Both the position numbers and the translations under genes were made by a program. Under the pieces are notes generated by a model. The model worked only from the letters and a program-made list of their open reading frames with translations, had not been told where the DNA came from and did not search any database. From Planctomycetales bacterium (lineage in GTDB: Bacteria; 4484-113): a stretch of DNA of 64,000 nt. Shown here piece by piece: positions 16,191-24,058 of the stretch (the first letter of the stretch is position 1; every line of letters starts with the position of its first letter). The stretch spans positions 62,001 to 126,000 of the forward strand of contig JAUWGS010000003.1 of the NCBI GenBank assembly GCA_030606285.1, read 5' to 3'.

Positions 16191-16793
16191 CTACTCTTCC
16201 TCTGCTGCAGGCTCCTCCTCATCTTCCGCGTTCTCCTCGGGCAGCTCCTTATATAGCGCCTCATCGTCCTCTTCACCACCAAGACGCTGAACGATCTGCT
16301 CAAATTCCGGTGTCCACTCACCCCGCACCTTCAGCAGTTCACGCGCCTCTTCGTGCCGCCCCACTACAAGCTCGGTGAAGCTGCCGTAGCCATTCGCGTC
16401 TGGCGAGCGCGACACCACAACAGGAGCCGGTGCAACATCAGGCAAGCTCTTATAAATCCCCGGAGCCGACGGGCGGACAAGCAGAGTCCCACCTAGCATG
16501 ACCATCAGGGCAATCACAGCCGCCGCTCCAGCGTAGGCGTAACTCCATCTCCAGATTACACGTCTCCGGCGACGCTGGTTGATCTCAGCCATTGTCCGCG
16601 TTGCCAAGAAACTCGAGGTTACTTCGGGTTCGAGTTCCGACAGCTTAGACTTCACGTCGATCTGCAGAGTATATTCCCGACGACAGTCCTCGCATCCGTC
16701 CAGATGCGACTGCAGCTTCTCGCGCAAATTGTCATCGGCAATCTCGCCGTCCGCCAACGCTCCCAACAAGGTTCTCACTTCGGCGCAATTCAT
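16191..16793 (-). CDS. Membrane anti-sigma factor with zinc-finger (ZAS-type) domain
   Basis: A 200-residue protein. The N-terminal zinc-binding anti-sigma motif is visible: C3, then H30 and C34-x2-C37 (HLDGCEDC), the H-x3-C-x2-C signature. A basic stretch (NQRRRRRVIWRW) precedes one membrane helix (about 85-108), and the C-terminal part, with a long Glu-rich tail, would lie outside the cytoplasm. It overlaps the sigma gene by 4 bases and is followed by the RseB-like gene. It would hold the ECF sigma factor inactive until a signal. Confidence 0.88.
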   Translation of the reverse strand: MNCAEVRTLLGALADGEIADDNLREKLQSHLDGCEDCRREYTLQIDVKSKLSELEPEVTSSFLATRTMAEINQRRRRRVIWRWSYAYAGAAAVIALMVMLGGTLLVRPSAPGIYKSLPDVAPAPVVVSRSPDANGYGSFTELVVGRHEEARELLKVRGEWTPEFEQIVQRLGGEEDDEALYKELPEENAEDEEEPAAEEE

Positions 16794-17413
16794 GATTCCT
16801 CACCCATATAGGCGAACTCTCCAGTGAATATTACTCTGAGTTTCCTTCGCGCATAGAATATTCGAGACTGCACAGTGCCTAGGGGCACGCTCATAATCTC
16901 CGCAATTTCCCTGTAGCTCAATCCCTCTATATCGCACATCACCAGGATCTCACGCTGCTCCGGCTTCAGTTGTACCAGCGCGTTCCACACGGTTTCACGC
17001 GTTCGTTGCCGCTTCAGCTCTTTCTCCGGTGTATCCGGATCCACATAGTGTTCTGTATGGCATTCCTCCACATCCGTGGTCTCCAGCTTGCGTTTCCGCA
17101 ACATGTCCCGGAGGTGATTGTGCGCAATGCTGAACAGCCACGACTTGAACTTGGCCGGCTCTCGAAGCTTGTTTAGGCTGAAATAGGCCTTGACTAGGAC
17201 CTCCTGTGTCACATCTTCCGCCTGTTGACGGTGGCGTATCCGCGCCAGTACGAAATTGAATATGCGGTTCTGGTAGAGCGTTACCAGCTCGGCAAAAGCA
17301 GCGTCGTCGCCTTGCTTTGTGCGCGTCACCAGCTCTGCCTCAACGGGCAGGGGCGTAGCCGTACTCGCTGCGTCGCGGTCAGCCATCAGCTCAACCGAAA
17401 GCACCAGAGCCAT
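16790..17413 (-). CDS. ECF-type RNA polymerase sigma factor
   Basis: A 207-residue sigma-70 family ECF factor. Region 2 is clear (QNRIFNFVLARIRHRQQAED, FKSWLFSIAHNHLRDMLRKR), and region 4 has a helix-turn-helix (LSYREIAEIMSVPLGTVQSR). It has the sigma-E-like form that works with a membrane anti-sigma factor, which is the next gene. The ATG at 17413 is used; the codon before it is GTG. I cannot identify its own promoter motif with confidence. Confidence 0.9.
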   Translation of the reverse strand: MALVLSVELMADRDAASTATPLPVEAELVTRTKQGDDAAFAELVTLYQNRIFNFVLARIRHRQQAEDVTQEVLVKAYFSLNKLREPAKFKSWLFSIAHNHLRDMLRKRKLETTDVEECHTEHYVDPDTPEKELKRQRTRETVWNALVQLKPEQREILVMCDIEGLSYREIAEIMSVPLGTVQSRIFYARRKLRVIFTGEFAYMGEES

Positions 17414-17452
17414 CACATAGTTATGACGGCTGGCAAATGTGTTTGTTCACAA

Positions 17453-18760
17453 TCAGAAGCGCCACCTAAGCTCACCAATAATACCAAAATCCGGAGCGGT
17501 ATCGGTCCGCATATCTTCAGAGAAACCCCCGCTGAACAGGAGTCGCTTTCCTAGTAGCTTGTGAAAGCCGAACAACAGCTCGTTAGAGTCCCGGTCGAGA
17601 GTCCCGGTGCCGGTCGACAGCGGGTACTGAGCGAAGTTCACTTGGCCGGTCACCCACCACGTGGGGCGTAACCTGTACTCGCATGCAATAGATCCCGTCC
17701 AGACGTTGTTAGCCTCAAAGCCTGCGAAGCTTGGGTCTCCAATGATGATGTAGTTGAGATTCGCGTACCCCGCCCAGCGATGCCCCAGCCTCTCGTAAGC
17801 AAGACCAACGCCAAAGTCAGTACCACCTGAGCCAAGGCCGTCGTCCGGGTCGCCTGTCGGCAACTTCACCGCTGCTCTGTAAGCCAGCGTGCTCCTGGGA
17901 CTGCTGCTGATCTCTCCCTTACACGCCAGCGAAACATCGGCCAGGCCGATCCTGTCTGAAGGATAGTTCAGCACGTTACCATTACTGCTGCGGACGAAGA
18001 AGTGGTAGTCGTTCGCAGGATAGTCCGGCCTATCTCCGCGCGGTAAGCCCAACAGGCCATGCCAGCCGTCGATTATGTTGTCCATAAAACCGTGCGTGTT
18101 ATCCCTGATCGGGACCTGTGCTGACAACTCACCCCAGGGTGTGCCTTGCCGATACTCCAGTGTGTAGTTCCAGCATTCGATATCCAGATCCACAATCGTC
18201 CCTGCTTCCGCTTTCTTCACCATATTGCTGGACCCCTCGAAGCGGAACACGAACTCCTTAACACCGTCCGGAAGTACCTGTGCTCGTTCAGCAGGGAAGT
18301 TGTAGAACATGAGATGCAGCGGGTGCTGGTTCCGCGTGGGCAGCGGGCCAAAGAAGCGCCCCACCTCTCCTTCGCGAGGCTGCTCAACGCGCTCTTCCAC
18401 CTCCTGATCCTCTAGAATGTCCAGGCCCTCTGAGACTTCCTGCTCCGGCTCAACGGCGGTCTCTTTTGAGGAGACTACCTCGGTGGCAGGTTCCCCGACA
18501 GTTGTCGACTCATAATCCTGCTCACCATTGGGCTGGGATTCCAGCACTTCCCGCGACGGCCCTTCCTCCCCTGGCTCAGATTCCTCGCTCACATCTCCAT
18601 CATCTTCAGAAGAGCCGCTATCCGGTGCCAGCTCGCCTCCAATGAAATGGACCACCTCGGGATCGGGTGACGCCTCATCAGCCCATGCGTGGCTCCCTGT
18701 AAGCAAAAGCGTAAGTATCACCGTGCAGAGTAGACAAAGGCCTGATCGGAGAAGTGCCAC
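17453..18760 (-). CDS. DUF3187-like outer-membrane beta-barrel protein
   Basis: A 435-residue exported protein. A signal peptide ends near GSHAWA. Residues about 25-130 are an acidic, disordered linker. From about 135 (GPLPTRNQHPLHLMFYNFPA) the sequence matches DUF3187: alternating beta strands, IGLADVSLACKG, YRAAVKLPTGDPDDGLGSGG, ending in ELRWRF with a terminal aromatic, as in outer-membrane barrels. This indicates a diderm envelope. The long acidic linker between signal and barrel is unusual. It lies 39 bases upstream of the ECF sigma gene and may be in its regulon; that is inference. Confidence 0.72.
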   Translation of the reverse strand: MALLRSGLCLLCTVILTLLLTGSHAWADEASPDPEVVHFIGGELAPDSGSSEDDGDVSEESEPGEEGPSREVLESQPNGEQDYESTTVGEPATEVVSSKETAVEPEQEVSEGLDILEDQEVEERVEQPREGEVGRFFGPLPTRNQHPLHLMFYNFPAERAQVLPDGVKEFVFRFEGSSNMVKKAEAGTIVDLDIECWNYTLEYRQGTPWGELSAQVPIRDNTHGFMDNIIDGWHGLLGLPRGDRPDYPANDYHFFVRSSNGNVLNYPSDRIGLADVSLACKGEISSSPRSTLAYRAAVKLPTGDPDDGLGSGGTDFGVGLAYERLGHRWAGYANLNYIIIGDPSFAGFEANNVWTGSIACEYRLRPTWWVTGQVNFAQYPLSTGTGTLDRDSNELLFGFHKLLGKRLLFSGGFSEDMRTDTAPDFGIIGELRWRF

Positions 18761-18820
18761 CGGTTCATTCTACACCAGCAATCCCTAGGCGGCAACAGGC
18801 AGAATCTCCATTCGACTCCC

Positions 18821-19657
18821 TCACCTCTGTCCGAGTCTCGTCCGGAGCCATGCACTCGCGGAGTCAAGCGCTGTTACGACAATAAGGATGAGGATGAATG
18901 CCGTGCTGACCTTGCTGTATTGGAGCAAGTTGAGGTACTGCAACAGGCAATACCCGATGCCGCCCGCTCCCACTATGCCGAGGATTATGCTCATTCGAAT
19001 GTTGATGTCCCAGCGGTAGATGGAGAACGCCAGGAATGTCGGCGCGACCTGTGGCAGGACGCCGTACCATATCACCTGGAATCGGTTCCCGCCGCATGCC
19101 TGAATCGCCTCAACCGGACCTGGATCAATAGCCTCAATCGACTCGCTGAACAGCTTCCCCAGCATTCCTACACTGTGTAGACCCAGAGCGAGAACGCCGG
19201 GAAACGGCCCGATGCCAACCATAAGGACGAAGAGCAGGGCAAGCAGCATCGGTTCGAAGGCACGGAGTACATTGAAGATGAGCCGCACCATTGCATAGAC
19301 CACGCGTCCTGCGACCGTCCCGAGCATCAGGTTCTTCGCGGCGAGAAACGAAAGCGGGAAGCTGATGAGTATTGCCAGGAGTGTGCCTATGAGCGCCATC
19401 TCCACCGTTTCGTTCATCAGTTTCAGAAGAAGCGGTAGGATGCTCCAGTCAGGACGCACAATCTCGCTTAAGATTTCCTTCGCGCTTGCTGCTCCGGCCA
19501 GCAGCTTGAGCGGATTGAACTCCGTATGGACGACCGCGAGCGCCGTATAAGCGACGAGAGACAGGCCGACGAACCACTTGATAAGGTTCGCGGTCCTGGC
19601 ATAGGGCCTTTCTACCCTTGGATGTAGAGCCATGCCACTTGCCTTCTCAACCGTCAT
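18821..19657 (-). CDS. phnE: Phosphonate-type ABC transporter permease (PhnE-like)
   Basis: A 278-residue inner-membrane permease with several membrane segments and the PhnE pattern: NETVEMALIGTLLAILISFP, then LRAFEPMLLALLFVLMVGIG, and the EAA-like GPVEAIQACGGNRFQVIWYG, ending with TALDSASAWLRTRL. The family imports phosphonate, phosphite or related compounds. It overlaps the ATPase gene by 11 bases. No substrate-binding protein gene is next to it. Confidence 0.82.
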   Translation of the reverse strand: MTVEKASGMALHPRVERPYARTANLIKWFVGLSLVAYTALAVVHTEFNPLKLLAGAASAKEILSEIVRPDWSILPLLLKLMNETVEMALIGTLLAILISFPLSFLAAKNLMLGTVAGRVVYAMVRLIFNVLRAFEPMLLALLFVLMVGIGPFPGVLALGLHSVGMLGKLFSESIEAIDPGPVEAIQACGGNRFQVIWYGVLPQVAPTFLAFSIYRWDINIRMSIILGIVGAGGIGYCLLQYLNLLQYSKVSTAFILILIVVTALDSASAWLRTRLGQR

Positions 19658-20399
19658 ACTCCTCCCCGTAGATTCTCTTCAGTACCGGAGTCGTGAGATC
19701 GTCGGGAGGCCCCTGCCAAACACATCGCCCTTCCCGGACGCCCAGTATGCGGTCACTGTACTTTCGCGCAAGCTCGACGGCATGCAGATTGATTAACGCC
19801 GCCAGCCCCTCTTGCCGTACTATCTTCACGAAATGCCCCAGCACGGTGTCCGCGGTTAGCGGGTCTAAGCTACTCACCGGTTCGTCAGCAAGCAGAAGCC
19901 TGGGCTCTTGGGCAAGCGCGCGTGCAACTCCAACACGCTGCTGCTGCCCGCCTGAAAGCTCACTTGCGCGCTTGTCCCATTCATTCAGCAGGCCGACCCT
20001 GTCCAGCGCAGTCACCGCGATTTCACGATCGCGCTTCGAGAAGCTGTAGAGCGGCTGCATCCAGCACGACTGATAGCTCAGCCGTCCCATGAGGACGTTT
20101 GACAGAACTGAAAGGTTGCCTATCAGGTTGAAGTGCTGGAATATCATTGCGATCTTGCGGCGCAGGTACCGCAACGACCCAGCATCCCAGCCAACGGCCT
20201 GACCGTCGAATTCCACACTCCCGCCAGTTGGGTGCACCAGTCCGTTGATACAGCGAAGCAGAGTGGATTTGCCCGCTCCGGAGAGGCCGATTACCGACAC
20301 GATCTCTCCGCGGGTGAGCGTGAGCGAAACTCCGCGCAACGCCTTAGTACCGTCGGGGTAGGTGTGCGCAAGGTTATCCACTACAAGCAGCCCGGGCAT
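19647..20399 (-). CDS. phnC: Phosphonate-type ABC transporter ATPase (PhnC-like)
   Basis: A 250-residue ATP-binding subunit. Walker A GLSGAGKST, signature LSGGQQQRVGVARALAQEP and Walker B LLLADEPVSSLD are present, and INLHAVELARKYSDRILGVR is PhnC-like. The ATG at 20399 was chosen because the family starts near LLVVDNLAHTYPDG; the frame can be extended to 20666, but the extra residues are not ABC-like. It energises import with the PhnE-like permease. The missing phnD gene leaves the substrate unknown. Confidence 0.82.
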   Translation of the reverse strand: MPGLLVVDNLAHTYPDGTKALRGVSLTLTRGEIVSVIGLSGAGKSTLLRCINGLVHPTGGSVEFDGQAVGWDAGSLRYLRRKIAMIFQHFNLIGNLSVLSNVLMGRLSYQSCWMQPLYSFSKRDREIAVTALDRVGLLNEWDKRASELSGGQQQRVGVARALAQEPRLLLADEPVSSLDPLTADTVLGHFVKIVRQEGLAALINLHAVELARKYSDRILGVREGRCVWQGPPDDLTTPVLKRIYGEEYDG

Positions 20400-20475
20400 G
20401 CCCCGTATCTTAGGCTGACACACCAGGTTTGGCAACCGTCTACTCCGAGAACGTCTTCCCGCACAAGGTCCCTCT

Positions 20476-20504
20476 TTTACAACCTTGCTGCGAAATGCTA
20501 GTCT
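20476..20504 (+). promoter_or_regulatory. Promoter of the VWA gene
   Basis: TTTACA (20476-20481), 17-base spacer, TAGTCT (20499-20504). The ATG at 20514 is 9 bases after the -10, so a leaderless transcript is likely. Confidence 0.45.
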
Positions 20505-20513
20505 AATTGGCAC

Positions 20514-21911
20514 ATGGTTCGAGAAGCAAACATTGATGATGCCACCATCGTTTCCCCCGAGACCAGTGGTGATGCCACGATCGTGTCGCAGGGCAGCGGC
20601 GACGCCACCGTAGTTGCCAGCATGCCTCCAGGGGTACTTGACGAGGATGCCACGGTTATAGGCCACGCCCTTGAGACAGTGGACCTAGCGGAGCTCAAGC
20701 CCGAGGTAACGCTGAACCTCGCGTTGCACAACCCCTACGCCCTAGCGACCGCACGTAGCGAGAACTACTTGCTCTGTGAACTCTCTGGAGCGTTTAAGGG
20801 ACACAGGCTCGTCCGCCCACCGGTTCACCTCTCTGTGGTTCTCGACAAATCAGGATCGATGGAGGGAAAGCCGCTGGAGTACGTCAAAGAGGCGTGCCGC
20901 CAGCTCATCGACAAGCTGGGCCCCGTGGACACGCTCTCCATCGTGACCTTTGCGGAAAGCGTGGACCTGGTGCTTGCACAGTCCCCTGTAACGAAGAAGG
21001 AAGCCCTCAAGACTCAGCTTGACCTCATACGTCCGCGCGGCACAACCAACCTCTACGGCGGAATGGTTGCCGGTGCCAACCAGCTCGCGACAGTTAAGGC
21101 CCCAACCCATCTGGCACGCGTGATCCTGCTGACAGACGGTGAAGCCAACGAAGGGGTTACCGAGTACAGCGAAATCATCGGTAAGGCGCGACAGATACGC
21201 CGCGATGGCTTTAGCATCACGGGTGTCGGAGTGGGGATTGAGTACAACGAAGAGCTTATGCGTGGCATTGCTAAGAACACTCTCGGCAACTACTACTATG
21301 TGGATGCCGCCAGCGAAATCCCCCGCGTGTTTGAGACAGAACTTGCGACGCTGTTTGAGGTTGTAGCCAAGAACGTTCGCCTCTCCGTTGACCTCCCGAA
21401 GGGCGCACGCCTGGAAAAGTTCTACGGACGTGAAGTCACAACCGAAGACGGCGCAAGCACCGCCGAGCTCCCTGACATTGTTGCCGGCGACCCCCAAAAC
21501 CTGCTACTAAAGCTGGCTTTCGATTCTCATCCTGCCGCGCGTTTCAGGATCCTTCAGACAGATCTGTCGTTCGAATACCTCGGCCAGACAACCCGCACCA
21601 CAATGAGCGCCGAAGCGGTTGTCCAGTTCACACCTGATAGGCAGCAGATCCTCAACTCCATCAACGCCAAGGTCGACTCAGTGATGCGCGTCAAGGACGT
21701 CGTCGCCGAGATAAGCCGGGCCAAGCAGCTCCTCTCAGAGGATGCCGGCACAGCCACAGTCATCATAGACCGCGCGAAGACAGTCCTGATGCAGGCTGGA
21801 CGGGAGGGTGACGCAACGCTGGTCGCCAATGCCGCAGATCTGCTCGCCTCCGGCGAGGTTGAGAAAGCTGACAAGACTCTGGGCGCAACTAGCTGGGAGC
21901 TGGAAGAGTAA
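20514..21911 (+). CDS. VWA-domain protein with four N-terminal DAT[IV] repeats
   Basis: A 465-residue soluble-looking protein without a signal peptide. Residues 102-285 form a von Willebrand A domain with an intact MIDAS: DKSGSM (111-116), the Thr in RPRGTTNLYGG, and LLTDGEAN. The C-terminal half is strand-rich, then helical. The first 50 residues carry DAT at 9-11, 20-22, 30-32 and 45-47, each followed by [IV][VI]. The spacing and acidic context suit phospho-Thr sites for a Ser/Thr kinase or FHA-type partner. Partners are unknown. It is divergent from the PhnC-like gene. Confidence 0.75.
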   Translation: MVREANIDDATIVSPETSGDATIVSQGSGDATVVASMPPGVLDEDATVIGHALETVDLAELKPEVTLNLALHNPYALATARSENYLLCELSGAFKGHRLVRPPVHLSVVLDKSGSMEGKPLEYVKEACRQLIDKLGPVDTLSIVTFAESVDLVLAQSPVTKKEALKTQLDLIRPRGTTNLYGGMVAGANQLATVKAPTHLARVILLTDGEANEGVTEYSEIIGKARQIRRDGFSITGVGVGIEYNEELMRGIAKNTLGNYYYVDAASEIPRVFETELATLFEVVAKNVRLSVDLPKGARLEKFYGREVTTEDGASTAELPDIVAGDPQNLLLKLAFDSHPAARFRILQTDLSFEYLGQTTRTTMSAEAVVQFTPDRQQILNSINAKVDSVMRVKDVVAEISRAKQLLSEDAGTATVIIDRAKTVLMQAGREGDATLVANAADLLASGEVEKADKTLGATSWELEE

Positions 21912-21934
21912 GAACGGCCTGCAGGCCTCGAAAC

Positions 21935-23068
21935 TTACACGCTGTCCCAGAACTCTAGCAGCTGGGGTGAGTAGTATGTCGCTGGTCTTTTCCTACGTGT
22001 AGCTTGTCTAAGAAAGCCCATTTCCGTTAAGCGTTCGATAATATGATAGCTTGTTGGCCGGCTAATCTTATCTCCGCATTTATCTTCCAAGTGCTCTCTT
22101 AAGCTTTTGGCCGTTATATAAAGGCGTTCGAATATAATGTCGACTGTCTTTATGTCTAAAATAGAAGCCCGTCTATCCTCAAGCATCTTCCTAGTATCAT
22201 CGTATAGCTTTGAAAGGTGGCCTAGAGCTTCGAACCTGCTTTGAGCTTGCCTTGATACCGCAGCAAGGAAGAACTCAACCCATGCGGCCCAGTTACCGTG
22301 ATTGCTGACTGCCTCAAGTCCGCTATAGTAACCTTCCTTGTACGTCTCGAAATACTGGCTCATGTTCAAGATTGGGTATTTGAGCAGTCCTCTATCGTGC
22401 AAGTATAGCGAAATCACTAACCTCCCCGCTCTTCCATTACCGTCCCAGAAAGGATGTATCGCTTCAAACTGATAGTGTATTAGGGCGCAGCGTATTAGCT
22501 CCGCTTCTCCGTCCTGAGCATTCATGTACCCATCAAGTTCGCTCATAAGCTCCGGGATGAATTGGTGCGGAGGCGGAATGTACTTCGCATCTCGATTACT
22601 TACTCCCCCTAACCGGACTCCTCCAGTTCTAAACTGCCCTGGAGTTTTCTTCTCTCCACGTACACCTTTCATAAGCTCCTTATGGATCTCACAGATAAGA
22701 CGCCCAGATAAAGGCAGTCTGCCCATACTAACAAACCCCATCGTCATCGCAGTAGAGTAGTTCCATGCTTCTTGACCGTCAGGATTCTTCTCAAATAGAT
22801 TCGGCTGTGCGGAGTACTCCACTACTTCATCAAACGTTGTCCTAGTACCTTCAAGCCTAACACTGGCTACAGCCTCTTTCAGTATTGACGGCAAAGTCAT
22901 TACTTCAATGTGTTTAAACATGCTTGATGCGCCTTTCAAGAGCGCTAGTGAGCGTTCCGCCTTAGACACTAAGTCAAGAAGCTCACGTGTGTATTCCAGC
23001 TTAGGCGGTAGCGGTTCAGGAATATGGGCGAAAACGCCCACTTCAATCTCATAGCGCGTCTGTCGCAT
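21935..23068 (-). CDS. Fic-family nucleotidyltransferase (AMPylase type)
   Basis: A 377-residue protein. The Fic active-site motif HPFWDGNGRAGR is at 205-216 with catalytic H205. The inhibitory helix motif [ST]xxxE[GN] is present near the N-terminus as S69-VRL-E73-G74, as in the class in which inhibition lies in the same chain. A C-terminal winged-helix-like part (SYHIIERLTEMGFLRQATR) follows. Family role: transfer of AMP or another nucleotide to a protein hydroxyl. The gene is visibly more AT-rich than its neighbours, which suggests recent gain. Its -10 (TGCTATAAT) is 6 bases from the ATG. Confidence 0.88.
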   Translation of the reverse strand: MRQTRYEIEVGVFAHIPEPLPPKLEYTRELLDLVSKAERSLALLKGASSMFKHIEVMTLPSILKEAVASVRLEGTRTTFDEVVEYSAQPNLFEKNPDGQEAWNYSTAMTMGFVSMGRLPLSGRLICEIHKELMKGVRGEKKTPGQFRTGGVRLGGVSNRDAKYIPPPHQFIPELMSELDGYMNAQDGEAELIRCALIHYQFEAIHPFWDGNGRAGRLVISLYLHDRGLLKYPILNMSQYFETYKEGYYSGLEAVSNHGNWAAWVEFFLAAVSRQAQSRFEALGHLSKLYDDTRKMLEDRRASILDIKTVDIIFERLYITAKSLREHLEDKCGDKISRPTSYHIIERLTEMGFLRQATRRKRPATYYSPQLLEFWDSV

Positions 23069-23074
23069 AGGAGC

Positions 23075-23083
23075 ATTATAGCA
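23075..23083 (-). promoter_or_regulatory. Extended -10 promoter of the Fic gene
   Basis: The minus strand reads TGCTATAAT; its TATAAT lies 6 bases before the ATG at 23068. No Shine-Dalgarno sequence is seen. Confidence 0.5.
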
Positions 23084-23148
23084 CGAAGTAAAGCAATCAG
23101 GCTTATAGTATACTTCGCAGGTCGATTAGTTAAGCTTACTTGAATTCA

Positions 23149-23162
23149 GGTCAAGCTTGACC
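23149..23162. repeat. Perfect 14-bp palindrome
   Basis: GGTCAAGCTTGACC equals its own reverse complement. It lies about 80 bases upstream of the Fic gene start and may be an operator. No regulator is assigned. Confidence 0.5.
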
Positions 23163-23421
23163 GTGCTAAATAAAGCAATAGGGTGTTTGCTTAACTTCAA
23201 CGGCTAGTTTGTAAAGCAGGGTCAACTTGATTAGGGCTGGACCGAGCATGCGCTCGTACCTAGTGAATTGCCCGATAGACTTCAATACCTATACAATCAG
23301 AACTGCGTAATCCGTGTAACCTGAGTAAATTGAGGACGGCTTGCGCTTGCAGCCAACTTGTGCTTAGTGCGGTCTTGCGGCAAGCGCTCCCGCTGCTGGC
23401 AGTCCTGTCAGCTACCTGTCC

Positions 23422-23955
23422 CTACAACTCCCCTTCCAGCTTGAGTTCTTCCCATACTTTCAGGAATATTTTCAGGTCCTCATCGCTAAAAAGCAGCACA
23501 TCTACCATTCCTGGCAGCTCGTTCTCCCTAAGCCACCGCGATATGACAGGCAACATCGCGTGTGCACAATCGTCGGGTGAAATCCCGCCTATTCCGGCAC
23601 CCAAAGCCGGGAATGCAATGGAATCGACACCGTTGTCCTTTGCTAGAGCCAGCGCCCCCATCGTACCCATCCTCACGCTCCTCTCAGTGGCTGGCTCTCC
23701 CACTTCCATTGTGGCCACGTGGATCACGTAGTCCGCGTACAGCTCACCCCCCTGCGTCATTACGCTGCCACCGGGCTTTATGGGAGCCTGAGCCATCGCT
23801 TCTCTCTCAATGACATCTCCCCCACGCTCTTTCAGCGCTCCCGCGACCCCGGAACCCATCCACAGCTCAGTGTTAGCAGCGTTCACTACCGTTTGTGCCT
23901 TGGACTGCGAAATGTCGCCCTGTCGAATTGTCAGCCTACCAGGTATTACTTCCAA
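23422..23955 (-). CDS. Macro-domain protein (ADP-ribose / O-acetyl-ADP-ribose hydrolase type)
   Basis: A 177-residue stand-alone macro domain. Visible motifs: VVNAANTELWMGSGVAGALK with the NAAN ligand residues and a Gly-rich loop (MGSGVAGAL), IHVATME, and FPALGAGIGGISPD. MacroD-like members remove ADP-ribose from proteins or deacetylate O-acetyl-ADP-ribose. It lies beside an AT-rich Fic gene but has the usual GC of the region. No ADP-ribosyltransferase partner is seen. Confidence 0.85.
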   Translation of the reverse strand: MEVIPGRLTIRQGDISQSKAQTVVNAANTELWMGSGVAGALKERGGDVIEREAMAQAPIKPGGSVMTQGGELYADYVIHVATMEVGEPATERSVRMGTMGALALAKDNGVDSIAFPALGAGIGGISPDDCAHAMLPVISRWLRENELPGMVDVLLFSDEDLKIFLKVWEELKLEGEL

Positions 23956-24058
23956 CGTGATCCACCCCGTGTTGCCAATCTAATTTACCTCAAAGTAGCA
24001 CCTTCCACAACACACTCTAGAGAATCTTGATAGAATCACCTAAGCTTCTATTAGGGCA

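Larger units (their letters stand above)
23069..23421. other. AT-rich intergenic region with a perfect palindrome, no gene seen
   Basis: About 350 bases between the Fic and macro-domain genes. I see the Fic promoter at its left end and a perfect 14-bp palindrome GGTCAAGCTTGACC at 23149-23162, with TAAGCTTA at 23131-23138 close by and GGTCAACTTGA further on. There is no convincing ORF, tRNA or terminator. Confidence 0.5.

Noticed and set aside
20372-20381. DnaA box near TTATCCAC
   Set aside because: It lies inside the phnC-like coding region, has one mismatch and stands alone.
21935-23955. Fic and macro-domain genes as a toxin-antitoxin pair
   Set aside because: They are 350 bases apart, differ in base composition, and Fic already carries its inhibitory motif; macro domains act on ADP-ribose, not AMP.
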